From the NCBI GenBank assembly GCA_018436595.1, contig JAHDLC010000007.1, positions 1 through 64,000 on the forward strand: 64,000 nt of DNA, in the 5' to 3' direction. The position numbers were made by a program, and so were the translations under genes. The notes under the pieces were generated by a model. It was not told the origin of the DNA. It ran no database searches and worked only from the letters and a program-made list of their open reading frames with translations. Shown piece after piece: positions 43,134 through 51,371 of the stretch. Each line of letters starts with the position of its first letter. Position 1 is the stretch's first letter. The DNA comes from Synergistaceae bacterium. GTDB taxonomy: Bacteria; Synergistota; Synergistia; Synergistales; Aminobacteriaceae.

Positions 43134-43871
43134 TTATGCTATCCACTTCCTCCGTATATTCCAGAGGCTTGCCGCGAAAAGCGCGGTGCAGAAGAGGAGC
43201 AGCAGCCCGAGATCCAGCAGGAGAGGCATGGTGTTGCTGCCCCCTATGGCGCCGTGAAGCAGATCGGCCCCGTATGTCAGGGGAAGGCAGAAGGAGATGG
43301 GCCTGAGGAGCCACGGGAGCCTGCTGATCGGGAAGAAAAGACCGCACAGGAAGATCATGGGAAACCGGAAAAAGTTTGAGAACGTCTGGGCCTCGAAGAC
43401 CTCGCTGACGGAGACGGCGATGAACAGTCCCAGGAAAGTGGACGCCACGGCAATGAAGAAAACGGCGGCGAGAAAAACGGTCCAGAAAATCCCGGAGACA
43501 TCGGCAAAGAAAACAGCCATGATCACCGGGATGAAGGCGTTGATCACCCCGAACACGATGGCACCTCCCGTTTTGGCGAGCATGAGGGCGTTCAGGGAAA
43601 TGGGGGCCAGGAGAAGGCGCTCGAAGGACCGGTTTTTCTTCTCGAACGTGACGGTGACCGAGAGCATGGAGGTGGTCCCGAAAAGGATCGAAATGGCCAC
43701 GAGGCCGGGGAGAAGTGCCGGAATGCTTTCAAGGCCGCTTCCTGACCTGATGAAGAACATCCCGGTCCATGCCAGGGGAAAGATGATTCCCCAGCTCACA
43801 TTGGGCGGCTTCAGGTAATAGGTCCGCATGTCCTTTACGAAGATGTTCCAGAATGCCGTCAGGGTATTCAT
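43134..43871 (-). CDS. ABC-2-type transporter permease
   Basis: The 245-residue membrane protein has six membrane segments and the ABC-2 permease pattern, with TFEKKNRSFERLLLAPIS (about residues 74-91) as the coupling-helix region and FRFPMIFLCGLFFPISRLP near 165. It forms the membrane part of an exporter with the ATPase encoded upstream, overlapping by four bases. The cargo is unknown; drug or lipid export is usual for this class. Confidence 0.85.
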   Translation of the reverse strand: MNTLTAFWNIFVKDMRTYYLKPPNVSWGIIFPLAWTGMFFIRSGSGLESIPALLPGLVAISILFGTTSMLSVTVTFEKKNRSFERLLLAPISLNALMLAKTGGAIVFGVINAFIPVIMAVFFADVSGIFWTVFLAAVFFIAVASTFLGLFIAVSVSEVFEAQTFSNFFRFPMIFLCGLFFPISRLPWLLRPISFCLPLTYGADLLHGAIGGSNTMPLLLDLGLLLLFCTALFAASLWNIRRKWIA

Positions 43872-44839
43872 CTGCCGCCACCGTTCCTTTTCTCTGACTC
43901 CATGGCATGTGCCTCGATTCCTGTGATCTCGACGAACACGTCCTCAAGGGACGGCCGGATCCTCCTCGCCTCGAGGACTACGGCACCAGCTTCCTCGAGA
44001 AACCGGACCACCGGTCCGACCGGTACAGGGGAGTCCGCCTCCGCCCGGAGCATCGCTTTTTCCGGAAGGGTGAATGCGAGGGCCGGGAATAAAGAAACCA
44101 GACCTTCCCGGATGCCGTCGGGCAGGCTTTCGCAGGTGATGTGGACCACGTGCCTGTTCATCACGGGCTGGAGGAGGTTTTCCACCGTGTCGGTCCGGAC
44201 GATGCGTCCGGAGACGATGAAGGCGATGCGGCCGCAGAGGCGTTCGGCTTCCTCGATGTAGTGGGTGGTCAGGAAGATGGTGGTCCCCCCGTCATGGAGG
44301 TCCTGGATGAGAGCCCTGACCTGCCGGGCGCTTGCCACGTCGATTCCTGTGGTGGGCTCGTCGAGGAAAAGGATGCCCGGGCTGTGCATGATGCCGGCTG
44401 CTATGGTGAGCTTCCGCTTCATTCCCTTGGAGTAGCCGCCGAACTTCCTGCCGCCCGCACCGGCGAGGCCGAAGGAATCCAGGAGCCCCCGGGCCCGGGC
44501 CTCCCTGTCCGGTTTTCGCATGCCGTAGAGAGCCCCGCAGAAACAGAGGTTGTCGAAGCCGCTCAGCTCCGGGTACAGATTGCTTTCGTCGGGAACCACT
44601 CCGATAAGATGCTGTGCTCCCCTGGGATTCTCAAGGCAGTCTATGCCGCCTATGCTGAATGTTCCCGAATCGGGCCGGGCAAGCCCGGTGAGCATGTTGA
44701 TGGTGGTCGTTTTCCCCGCACCGTTGGGGCCGAGAAAACCGAAAAGTTCCCCCTGATGCACTGAAAAAGAAATCCCAGCGACCGCTTCCACTTCACCGAA
44801 GCGTTTTTTCAGCCCGCTGACGTTCACTGCGTCCGTCAT
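43868..44839 (-). CDS. ABC transporter ATP-binding protein (exporter type)
   Basis: The 323-residue ATPase shows Walker A GPNGAGKTT (about residues 38-46), the signature region YSKGMKRKL (a variant of the usual LSGGQ), Walker B ILFLDEPTTGID and the H-loop HYIEEAE. A C-terminal 90-residue extension is typical of NatA/DrrA-type exporter ATPases. Genes on both sides overlap it by four bases, so ArsR regulator, ATPase and permease form one tightly coupled operon. Confidence 0.92.
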   Translation of the reverse strand: MTDAVNVSGLKKRFGEVEAVAGISFSVHQGELFGFLGPNGAGKTTTINMLTGLARPDSGTFSIGGIDCLENPRGAQHLIGVVPDESNLYPELSGFDNLCFCGALYGMRKPDREARARGLLDSFGLAGAGGRKFGGYSKGMKRKLTIAAGIMHSPGILFLDEPTTGIDVASARQVRALIQDLHDGGTTIFLTTHYIEEAERLCGRIAFIVSGRIVRTDTVENLLQPVMNRHVVHITCESLPDGIREGLVSLFPALAFTLPEKAMLRAEADSPVPVGPVVRFLEEAGAVVLEARRIRPSLEDVFVEITGIEAHAMESEKRNGGGR

Positions 44840-45120
44840 TCTCCACCTCTCCCGAGAAAAGTCTGTGCTTCACGGACCATCTCTTCCAGCTTTCCGGCAT
44901 TCAGCCGGTAATGGATGAAATAGCCCCTCCTTTCCGGCGTTACCAGTTCCGCCTCCCGCAGGATCCTCAGGTGCTGCGAAACGGCTGCGGCTGTCATTTT
45001 CAGGCTGCATGCAAGGGCGTTGACGCACATGGGACGCTCCCTGAGAAGATTCAGTATCCGGAGCCGCGTATCCACGGAAAGAATCTTGAACATTCCGGCC
45101 AGGCTTTCTGGACTGGTCAT
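44836..45120 (-). CDS. ArsR-family winged-helix regulator
   Basis: This 94-residue protein is an ArsR-type winged-helix repressor (RLRILNLLRERPMCVNALAC, then TAAAVSQHLRILREAELV and the RRGYFIHYRL wing). No CxC or other metal-site Cys pattern of ArsR/SmtB is seen (Cys only in the MCVNALAC region), so a non-metal signal is likely. It heads the ABC operon, and a perfect 8-4-8 palindrome overlaps the promoter 17 bases upstream of its start. Autorepression is the simplest reading. Confidence 0.88.
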   Translation of the reverse strand: MTSPESLAGMFKILSVDTRLRILNLLRERPMCVNALACSLKMTAAAVSQHLRILREAELVTPERRGYFIHYRLNAGKLEEMVREAQTFLGRGGE

Positions 45121-45136
45121 GGCATCTCCTTTGATT

Positions 45137-45156
45137 AAGTATTTGCTAAAATACTT
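45137..45156. promoter_or_regulatory. Perfect 20-bp palindrome, candidate ArsR operator
   Basis: AAGTATTT (45137-45144), GCTA and AAATACTT (45149-45156) form a perfect inverted repeat overlapping the -10 box of the arsR promoter. Confidence 0.75.
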
Positions 45157-45181
45157 TATTCCTTTACCGGTGAAGGGTCAA
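45153..45181 (-). promoter_or_regulatory. arsR-ABC operon promoter
   Basis: On the minus strand TTGACC (45181-45176), a 17-base spacer and TAAAGT (45158-45153). The -10 box lies inside the palindrome, so a bound repressor would block polymerase. Confidence 0.6.
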
Positions 45182-45268
45182 GAGGGCATGAGGTGGAATC
45201 AGGACGAAAATTCCGGGTGTGGTTCAGAAAAACGCCCGAAAAGGGGATATATGAAGGAATGCCTGAAA

Positions 45269-45297
45269 TTGCCGAAATATAAAACTAATACTACAAT
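45269..45297 (+). promoter_or_regulatory. Promoter of the secreted HExxH protein gene
   Basis: TTGCCG (45269-45274) and TACAAT (45292-45297) are spaced by 17 bases, about 40 bases before the start codon. Confidence 0.55.
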
Positions 45298-45340
45298 AAT
45301 GCGTGCAGGAAGACAGCACGAAGAGCTGGGAGGGATGGGG

Positions 45341-47746
45341 ATGCCTGATAAGGCCAAAAGGTCAGCGTTAGTCCTTGTATGGGCGGCACTATTGGTTTTC
45401 TGCCCGGGGGGGCTGTCCGCGAACGGGCAGGAGGTCTCGGTGACGTACACCTTCCCCCTGGAGGGAGATCGGCTTGTGCGGCTGGATTTTCCGGTCATAG
45501 TGGAGTTTACGGGACCTGCAGATCCGGAAGGCTTTTCCTTCGCCCTTTTCCCCGATCCCGGCGGATGGCAGGAGAAGTGGGAAAACGGAAACCGAAGGGT
45601 GAAGCTGATACCCTCGGCGGGTTTCGCCAGGGGAACACGGTACGAAGCGAGGATAAAGTCAGTGAAGGAGGCTAAGGAGCATGTTTTTTCCTTCTTCGTG
45701 TCCGGGCCTGATTCCGTTGCCCTTATCGATGAAGCGGAGGAAAAAAAGATCCTGACCCGCGACGGGGCGTGGATCTATCGGATGGAAGCTCTTTTTGAAC
45801 CTGAGAAACTTCCGGAAGCCTATCAAAGTTCGACGCCCATACGGTGCGGAACTCCTGTTTTCAACAGGTTTTCAAGGGATGCCGGATCATTGGGGAAGGA
45901 TACCCTGGAACGGCTGAGCCCGTATCTTGTCCGGCCCGGTGAACCGGGGAGCGTGTTCGAAGGCGACGGAGAGGATGCAGAAGCCGGCCGGAGTTTTTCA
46001 GCCGGTCCGGCGGAGGCCGCAGACCGTCCCTCCGGATATAGCTATTCGGCCAAATGCACCAGGGCACCTGTCACAGTGTGGTCCGGACCCAAAAATGCGG
46101 TGAAGGCACGAAGGGTAAGGGACCTGGTGGATTCTCACGATATGTACGGTAAGTTTCTGGACCTGATGGGGAAAAGGCCGCCCGATGATAACGGGGAGGC
46201 CGGAAACAGCACGAATCCTGACGGCAGGCTGGACATTTTTCTGGTCCGCATGGATTCGTCGGCCGGCAGCGTCTGCGGGTTCTGCCGGGCCACGACCCCG
46301 GGAAAGAAGGTCTCGCCGTCAGTGATTCTGATCAACAATACGCTGGAAGGGGATCTTCTTGCTTCGACCCTGGCCCATGAGCTTTTCCACGCATTCCAGA
46401 ACGCGCATTCCGTCTTTGAGGAGAAATGGCTGTCAGAGGGAACGGCAGTCTGGGCCGAGGACTTCATCGGAAAGGGATGGAATTTTGAGCAGGAATATTT
46501 GCCCGCCCTTTTTGCCCGGGACAGCAACCGGATGGAAACGCTCACTGGTTCTGACGGGGACGCACTGTACGGGGCGTATCTTTTCCCCTTCTTTCTCACG
46601 AAGCATGCCTTCAGGTCCCGGGGGAGCGGTTCGGACAAAGTAGTGGGGGAAATATGGAAGGCTGCAGGAGCGGACGGCGATTTCCAGTCTCTCGGGTCGG
46701 TGAACCATGCCCTGGAGGGGAAGTTTGACGAGTACTTCCGGAAATTTGCCCTTGTGACCATGGACCTGCCTCCCTTCGACGAGATTTACCCGAAGAGCGA
46801 AAATCTGGAAATCCGTCCCCTTCACCGGGAGGAGTTTTGGCTGCTCTACGAGCCGGGGGAACAGACCGTGGAAATACCCCTTCCGCCCCTGTCGGCGAAA
46901 TACGTGCGAATCGACAACGATCTTTTTGACCCTGCCTTTGTTCGCCTCGACCTCTCCGATTTTCTGAAGAACCCTGAAACTCTCTCGGTGCAGGCCGTGA
47001 TCGACGACGGGGAACAACTGCCTCCTCTTGACCTGACGGGGAAAGAAAAGATGGAGTTCGAGGTGAACCGCGAAGAGAAGAGCCCTCTCGACTTCAAAAA
47101 AATGATCCTGGTCTTTGCCTCGACGGACCGGAAGTCCATCACATTCAACACTCTGAAGATCCAGGTCAGGGGGGCAAAATTTTCCGGAACTGTTTTTTAC
47201 CGGAAAAATCATCCATGGTCCGTTGAGAATTCCAATGCGACCGGAACAGTCACCTCCACCGGCACACTGACGGAGAACGCCGTACTGCACATCACGCTCA
47301 AGTATTCCAATACCTACCAGGGAAGGGATTACTACAAGCCGGAGAACGCGTCCGGGACATACTCCTATTCATACAGGGAACATTGCGAGATCAGGGTCCA
47401 CGATCAGCCGGGAGTCGGGACCATCGACAGGACGGCTCATGATTCCGGGGCGCTGAAGCGGGAAAGAATACATTGCCTGCTGATCCATGATCCCGAAAAG
47501 GGAACGTACTCCTTTGATTTCAGCATCTCCACACCCGTGAAGGAGTCCGGGACTGAAATATGGCAGGGCGGTGTTTTAACGGTGCCTCTCAGCTGGGCGA
47601 TACAGTTGGATGAGCGGAAATTCGAGGGACAAACGGACGGCAGTGTTTTTTCCGGTTCCTGGTCAGTGCCGGGGAAAAACTTTGCACCGGGGGTGCCTGG
47701 CGGCCACTCAGGCGCCACTGCGAGCTGGACTTTCGTGAAACCCTGA
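45341..47746 (+). CDS. Large secreted protein with HExxH metallopeptidase motif
   Basis: The 801-residue protein starts with a signal peptide (ALVLVWAALLVFCPGGLSA, cleavage near residue 26). Residues 27-110 resemble a bacterial Ig-like domain. The middle holds HELFH (346-350) and a downstream Glu366 in WLSEGTAVWAEDF, the zinc-site spacing of gluzincin-type peptidases. The last 350 residues are beta-rich and unassigned. ATG 45341 has GGGAGGG seven bases upstream. It is monocistronic. Peptidase activity is inferred from the motif; I do not recognise the family, and no cell-wall anchor is visible. Confidence 0.75.
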   Translation: MPDKAKRSALVLVWAALLVFCPGGLSANGQEVSVTYTFPLEGDRLVRLDFPVIVEFTGPADPEGFSFALFPDPGGWQEKWENGNRRVKLIPSAGFARGTRYEARIKSVKEAKEHVFSFFVSGPDSVALIDEAEEKKILTRDGAWIYRMEALFEPEKLPEAYQSSTPIRCGTPVFNRFSRDAGSLGKDTLERLSPYLVRPGEPGSVFEGDGEDAEAGRSFSAGPAEAADRPSGYSYSAKCTRAPVTVWSGPKNAVKARRVRDLVDSHDMYGKFLDLMGKRPPDDNGEAGNSTNPDGRLDIFLVRMDSSAGSVCGFCRATTPGKKVSPSVILINNTLEGDLLASTLAHELFHAFQNAHSVFEEKWLSEGTAVWAEDFIGKGWNFEQEYLPALFARDSNRMETLTGSDGDALYGAYLFPFFLTKHAFRSRGSGSDKVVGEIWKAAGADGDFQSLGSVNHALEGKFDEYFRKFALVTMDLPPFDEIYPKSENLEIRPLHREEFWLLYEPGEQTVEIPLPPLSAKYVRIDNDLFDPAFVRLDLSDFLKNPETLSVQAVIDDGEQLPPLDLTGKEKMEFEVNREEKSPLDFKKMILVFASTDRKSITFNTLKIQVRGAKFSGTVFYRKNHPWSVENSNATGTVTSTGTLTENAVLHITLKYSNTYQGRDYYKPENASGTYSYSYREHCEIRVHDQPGVGTIDRTAHDSGALKRERIHCLLIHDPEKGTYSFDFSISTPVKESGTEIWQGGVLTVPLSWAIQLDERKFEGQTDGSVFSGSWSVPGKNFAPGVPGGHSGATASWTFVKP

Positions 47747-47761
47747 GTCCGGAGGCGAAAA

Positions 47762-47794
47762 AAGCCAGGGAGTCTGTTGCAGACTCCCTGGCTT
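47762..47794. terminator. Bidirectional terminator
   Basis: A perfect 15-bp stem (47762-47776 with 47780-47794) with a TTG loop lies between the convergent secreted-protein and AOR genes. On the minus strand it is followed by a T6 run. Confidence 0.85.
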
Positions 47795-47843
47795 GTATCC
47801 CGGCACCTGTTTCCCAAAACGCTCCTTCTGCGGTGTCACTTTT

Positions 47844-49583
47844 TCAGGATTTCAGCCCGGCATACTCCCGGTACAGCCGGAGCCGCTCCTCCAGGGAGTC
47901 CCGGTCCATGAGCCCGGTGGCTGTCTGGACGGAGTACATTTTTTCCGGTATCTTCACCGACCCGTGGTCAAAGCCGCAGAGGGCCTTCCATTCGTATTTC
48001 CGGAGCAGGGCCTTTTCCGACATGGTCTGCAGCTTTTCCGCGTCCCACTCCAGGCCGAGAGCGTCCAGGCCCCGGAGGATCACCTCTTCATCGTAGACGC
48101 CCCTGGCGAAAAGGCAGATCATGAGGGAGTTGAGCACCATGCGCCATTGTGCTTCCTTCACCTGGGCCCGAACCTGGTCTTCGAGAGGCTGGGCGGCGTT
48201 CAGGAGTTTCTGGTCGATGGAGTAGCCCGTATCGTCCAGGTGGGAGTGGCGCACCCCCATCATGCAGGTGACGGCGAAGTTCTCCCCGGTCATGTATCCG
48301 CCGGGCTCCGCGCCGCCGTACTGGACTGCCCATTCCTCCCCGCCGTACTTCCCGGAGCAGAAGGCACACCCCTTCTCCAGGTCCCTGTAGAATTCTCCCT
48401 GTCCTTTGGCCGTGCGTTCGAGCACCTCGAGGTAGGCCGCACCGTCTCCGAAGGAAAGAGAGAGCCCTCCCGTTTCTTCGAGAGAAAGATTTCCCCGGAG
48501 GAAGGATTCCGTGGCCCACGCAAGGGTGCACCCGAGGGAAATGACGTCCCATCCCTGTTTTTCCGTGGCCAGGAGAAGTTTCAGAATGTCCTCCGGGGAC
48601 GAGAGGCTGAGCATGCTTCCCATGGCGTAGATCAGCTCGTAGTCGTAGGAGACCCTGTTCGTGCTGTAATGGTAGGGAGCGAATTCCTCCCGCAGTTCGG
48701 CGAGGTGGATGCAGCCGCACTGGCAGTGGGCGCAGGCCGTGTGCTGCACCAGGAATTTTTCGGCGAACCGTTCCCCGGAGATGGCGTCGGCCCCCTCGAA
48801 GTTGCCCTGGGAGAAGTTCCGGGTGGGGAGGCCCCGTATCATGGAGAGGGGCTTCACGTTGGCCGCGGTGCCCAGGTCGTGGTACTTTTTCATTTCCTTC
48901 GACCGGACGACACGGTCGTAAAGAACGTCATAGACTGCCTTGAATTCCTTCGGATTTGCCAGGGGCAGGGTTTTCGTCCCGCTGACGACGATGGCCTTGA
49001 GGTTTTTGCTCCCCAGGACGGCTCCGAGTCCCAGGCGGCCGAAATGGCGGGAACCGTCCACCGTGGCGCAGGCCATGGGGGAGAGCCGCTCCCCTGCGGG
49101 GCCGATGCGGACCACGGAAATCTTCCGTCCCGTTTTGCTCTCCGCCTCCCGCAGAATCCGGTCGGTGGCCGTGGCCGACTGCCCCCAAAAGGTCGAGGCC
49201 GATTTGACGGCGACGGTGTCGTTTTCGATGGCCAGGTAGGAGGGGCGGTCCGCCCTGCCGGTGATAACGAGGGCGTCGATGCCCGCCTCCCGGAGAGACA
49301 TGGCCAGCCGTCCTCCGGCGTGGGATTCCCCGAGCTCCCCTGTGAGAGGGGATTTGAAGAGAGCCGCTGTTTTCGTCGCGACTGGAAAGAGGGCGCTGAA
49401 GGGGCCAATGGCGAAGATCACAGGGCTTTCCGGGGCCAAGGGATCTCCCTTCGGGTCGCCGTGGCGGAAAAGGAGTTCCGTGGCGGCCGCCGATCCGCCG
49501 AGCCATTCTGAGAACGCCGGTCCGTCATCGAGTATCCGGCCTGTCCCGGAGCCCAGGTCGACGTGCAGGGTTCTTCCCGTCAT
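47844..49583 (-). CDS. Aldehyde ferredoxin oxidoreductase family protein (tungsten type)
   Basis: This 579-residue protein is of the AOR family, which uses a tungsten or molybdenum bis-pterin and one [4Fe-4S] cluster to oxidise aldehydes or reduce acids with ferredoxin. The pterin-binding glycine-rich start, RIGPAGERLSPMA (about residues 160-172) and LGAVLGSKNLKAIVV are clear. The cluster Cys are in CAHCQCGC (about 287-294) and CLFARG (about 494). Its start overlaps the ferredoxin gene's stop by four bases. It is distinct from the AOR at 55.9 kb. Confidence 0.9.
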   Translation of the reverse strand: MTGRTLHVDLGSGTGRILDDGPAFSEWLGGSAAATELLFRHGDPKGDPLAPESPVIFAIGPFSALFPVATKTAALFKSPLTGELGESHAGGRLAMSLREAGIDALVITGRADRPSYLAIENDTVAVKSASTFWGQSATATDRILREAESKTGRKISVVRIGPAGERLSPMACATVDGSRHFGRLGLGAVLGSKNLKAIVVSGTKTLPLANPKEFKAVYDVLYDRVVRSKEMKKYHDLGTAANVKPLSMIRGLPTRNFSQGNFEGADAISGERFAEKFLVQHTACAHCQCGCIHLAELREEFAPYHYSTNRVSYDYELIYAMGSMLSLSSPEDILKLLLATEKQGWDVISLGCTLAWATESFLRGNLSLEETGGLSLSFGDGAAYLEVLERTAKGQGEFYRDLEKGCAFCSGKYGGEEWAVQYGGAEPGGYMTGENFAVTCMMGVRHSHLDDTGYSIDQKLLNAAQPLEDQVRAQVKEAQWRMVLNSLMICLFARGVYDEEVILRGLDALGLEWDAEKLQTMSEKALLRKYEWKALCGFDHGSVKIPEKMYSVQTATGLMDRDSLEERLRLYREYAGLKS

Positions 49584-50008
49584 CTCCTATCCTCTCCTTC
49601 CGGTTTTTCGGTCATGGCGAGGACGTCGTTGGGGCAGTATTTCACACACTGGCCGCAGAAGATGCACGGAATGGGCTGCCTCTCCTCCTCGTCCCACTGG
49701 AGGGCGCTGATGGCACAGGCCTTTACGCAGGCGCCGCAGGAGATGCAGAGGTCTTTTTTGAGCCGTACGCCGCCGTTTGGGGCGGGGGTCAGGGCCCCCG
49801 TCGGGCAGGCCTTTGCACAGTCTGGATCCTCGCAGCGGGCGCAGACCCTGATGGAGAAGGCCCCCTCGACACCGGCGTAGCCCTTGACCCTGAGGGCAGC
49901 CTTGCCGCTGCCTCCGGCATTCCGGACCATCCGGGAGCAGGCGTACATGCAGCTGAAGCAGCCGATGCACTGGTCCCGGTTCACAACGTTCAGATATTGT
50001 ACCGCCAT
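49580..50008 (-). CDS. Ferredoxin-like protein with four [4Fe-4S] clusters
   Basis: The 142-residue electron carrier has sixteen Cys in four CxxCxxC/xxxC sets: CIGCFSCMYAC, CARCEDPDCAKACP, CISCGACVKAC and CIFCGQCVKYCP. It resembles the electron-transfer subunits of HycB/AorA-type complexes and should link the overlapping AOR to ferredoxin or another oxidoreductase. The start at 50008 follows AGAGGTGA; the frame is open upstream without a site. Expression is from a good minus-strand promoter. Confidence 0.9.
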   Translation of the reverse strand: MAVQYLNVVNRDQCIGCFSCMYACSRMVRNAGGSGKAALRVKGYAGVEGAFSIRVCARCEDPDCAKACPTGALTPAPNGGVRLKKDLCISCGACVKACAISALQWDEEERQPIPCIFCGQCVKYCPNDVLAMTEKPEGEDRR

Positions 50009-50042
50009 TCCATTCACCTCTCTGTTTGCGTCTCTCTCCGCC

Positions 50043-50071
50043 ATAATCCCCTGTAGATTTACCCCTGTCAA
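50043..50071 (-). promoter_or_regulatory. Promoter of the ferredoxin-AOR operon
   Basis: On the minus strand TTGACA (50071-50066), a 17-base spacer and GATTAT (50048-50043). Confidence 0.6.
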
Positions 50072-50133
50072 CTGGTACAATAACATCGAGTCGCACGAGA
50101 ACCGGTATAACCGGAAGAGAAGGAGTGAAGGAC

Positions 50134-50460
50134 ATGAAAAGACGGGTGTTTTATACCGCTCTTCTGATGGTGTTCCTCGGGAGCATATCTGCCTGGGGAC
50201 ACCCTGCATGGAAGGGAGACCTGCGAAAAATAACAGAGGCCGGCGGCGTGGTGTATTCTCTCTACGCGGACCGTACAAGGCTGGTGGAAGACTGCGTTCC
50301 CGGGGCGGAGCAGGTGGCGGAGACCTATGTCCACATGGTGATCCCGGGCCAGAACCTGATCGAGATACTGCAATGGAACATTCGGCTCAACGGAAAGGAG
50401 TACCGTGTCCAGGATTCCTTTGACTATGCCCTGGATACCAAGGGACTGGTGGACCAGTGA
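50134..50460 (+). CDS. Small secreted protein ended by an in-frame TGA
   Basis: The 108-residue product has a signal peptide (FYTALLMVFLGSISAWG) and no recognised domain. ATG 50134 has AAGGAG eight bases upstream. The reading frame stops at TGA 50458-50460 but continues for 33 further codons with the composition of real coding sequence (see 50461-50562). It therefore looks like a 142-residue protein cut by a nonsense codon, or one whose TGA is read through. The only Cys in the predicted mature part is in EDCVPG. Function unknown. Confidence 0.65.
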   Translation: MKRRVFYTALLMVFLGSISAWGHPAWKGDLRKITEAGGVVYSLYADRTRLVEDCVPGAEQVAETYVHMVIPGQNLIEILQWNIRLNGKEYRVQDSFDYALDTKGLVDQ

Positions 50461-50562
50461 ACGGTCTTCCCCGAGTGGGCCTCGTGGAGGCCCGTTGAAA
50501 AAGGATCCGTCCAGGAGAAGATCATCGCGGCGGTGTTCGGTATACTGTCTGAAAAGAAATAA
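50461..50562 (+). other. In-frame coding continuation beyond the TGA, with hairpin
   Basis: In the same frame the sequence reads TVFPEWASWRPVEKG and then a helix-like end, closing with TAA at 50560-50562. The third codon positions are mostly G or C, as in genes here. A 7-bp hairpin GGGCCTC-GTG-GAGGCCC (50477-50493) sits 16 bases after the TGA, with no U-run. The distance from TGA to the apical loop is 23 bases, within the range of bacterial selenocysteine elements, though the protein context is not typical for selenocysteine. Confidence 0.55.
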
Positions 50563-50584
50563 TATGCCGAAAGGGGATGATGGT

Positions 50585-51154
50585 GTGGAGAAGGAAAAGC
50601 TGTTTTATCGCATGCTTGATGTGATCGAGGGGGATATTGTGCCCCTCACCGCCCGGGGTGTCGCCATAGGCTGCAAGGTTTTCGGCGCGGCGGTGCTCCG
50701 CAGGGACGATCTTTCCCTTGTGGTGGCGGGGACGAATCATGAAGCCTTCTCGCCCCTGTGGCACGGCGAGGTCTATACCATCAAGCTGTTCTACGAGCTC
50801 CAGGGACATCCTGACCCCTCGGAATGTCTTTTCCTCTCAACCCACGAACCCTGTTCCATGTGCATTTCCGCCCTCGCCTGGGCGGGGTTCCGGGACATCT
50901 ACTACTTTTTCGGCTACGAGCAGACCCAGGACGATTTCAACATTCCCCACGACCTGCGGATGCTCCGGGAGGTCTTCGGCTGTGTTTCACCGACGAAAGA
51001 GAATATGTACTACACGAGCCGCTCCCTTCTTGACATAGCCCAGGGGCTCCCGGAGCCTGAAAAGGCGGAGGGAAGGATTGCGAAAATACGGGAGACCTAT
51101 GCGGGGCTTTCCGCGGTGTACCAGGCCGGCGAGAAAAAAATGGTGCTGAAGTAG
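50585..51154 (+). CDS. Zinc-dependent nucleoside/nucleotide deaminase-like protein
   Basis: This 189-residue protein is of the cytidine/guanine deaminase superfamily. Zinc ligands are His60 (HGE, with Glu62 as proton shuttle), Cys90 and Cys93 (PCSMC). It should deaminate a base or nucleoside; the family also includes tRNA adenosine deaminases, but the length and C-terminal part do not match TadA closely. GTG 50585 with AAGGGGA at eight bases is preferred over ATG 50564, which has no site. It follows the interrupted secreted gene closely. Confidence 0.8.
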   Translation: MEKEKLFYRMLDVIEGDIVPLTARGVAIGCKVFGAAVLRRDDLSLVVAGTNHEAFSPLWHGEVYTIKLFYELQGHPDPSECLFLSTHEPCSMCISALAWAGFRDIYYFFGYEQTQDDFNIPHDLRMLREVFGCVSPTKENMYYTSRSLLDIAQGLPEPEKAEGRIAKIRETYAGLSAVYQAGEKKMVLK

Positions 51155-51169
51155 GATGATGTGTTCCGA

Positions 51170-51196
51170 CGCCGCCCTTCCCAGGGCGGCGTTTTT
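51170..51196 (+). terminator. Rho-independent terminator of the deaminase gene
   Basis: Stem CGCCGCCCT/AGGGCGGCG (51170-51178 with 51183-51191), 4-base loop and a T5 run. Confidence 0.85.
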
Positions 51197-51270
51197 GGTG
51201 GGCTGTGCCGGGGACGGAAGCGAGGGAGAAAAGAGAGAAATGTAAAATTATTGTAAAGGCTATTTCTTTT

Positions 51271-51298
51271 TTGAGTGACAGGCAGTATAGTCTATAAC
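51271..51298 (+). promoter_or_regulatory. Promoter of the 51372 gene
   Basis: TTGAGT (51271-51276) and TATAAC (51293-51298) are spaced by 16 bases in an AT-rich patch. The leader to the start codon is about 65 bases and shows no clear structure. Confidence 0.5.
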
Positions 51299-51371
51299 AT
51301 AATAAAAGAAGCAGGATTACTCGTTCCGGGCTTGAAAAGCCCCCCGCTGTTCCAATCCCTCTACAGAAAGG

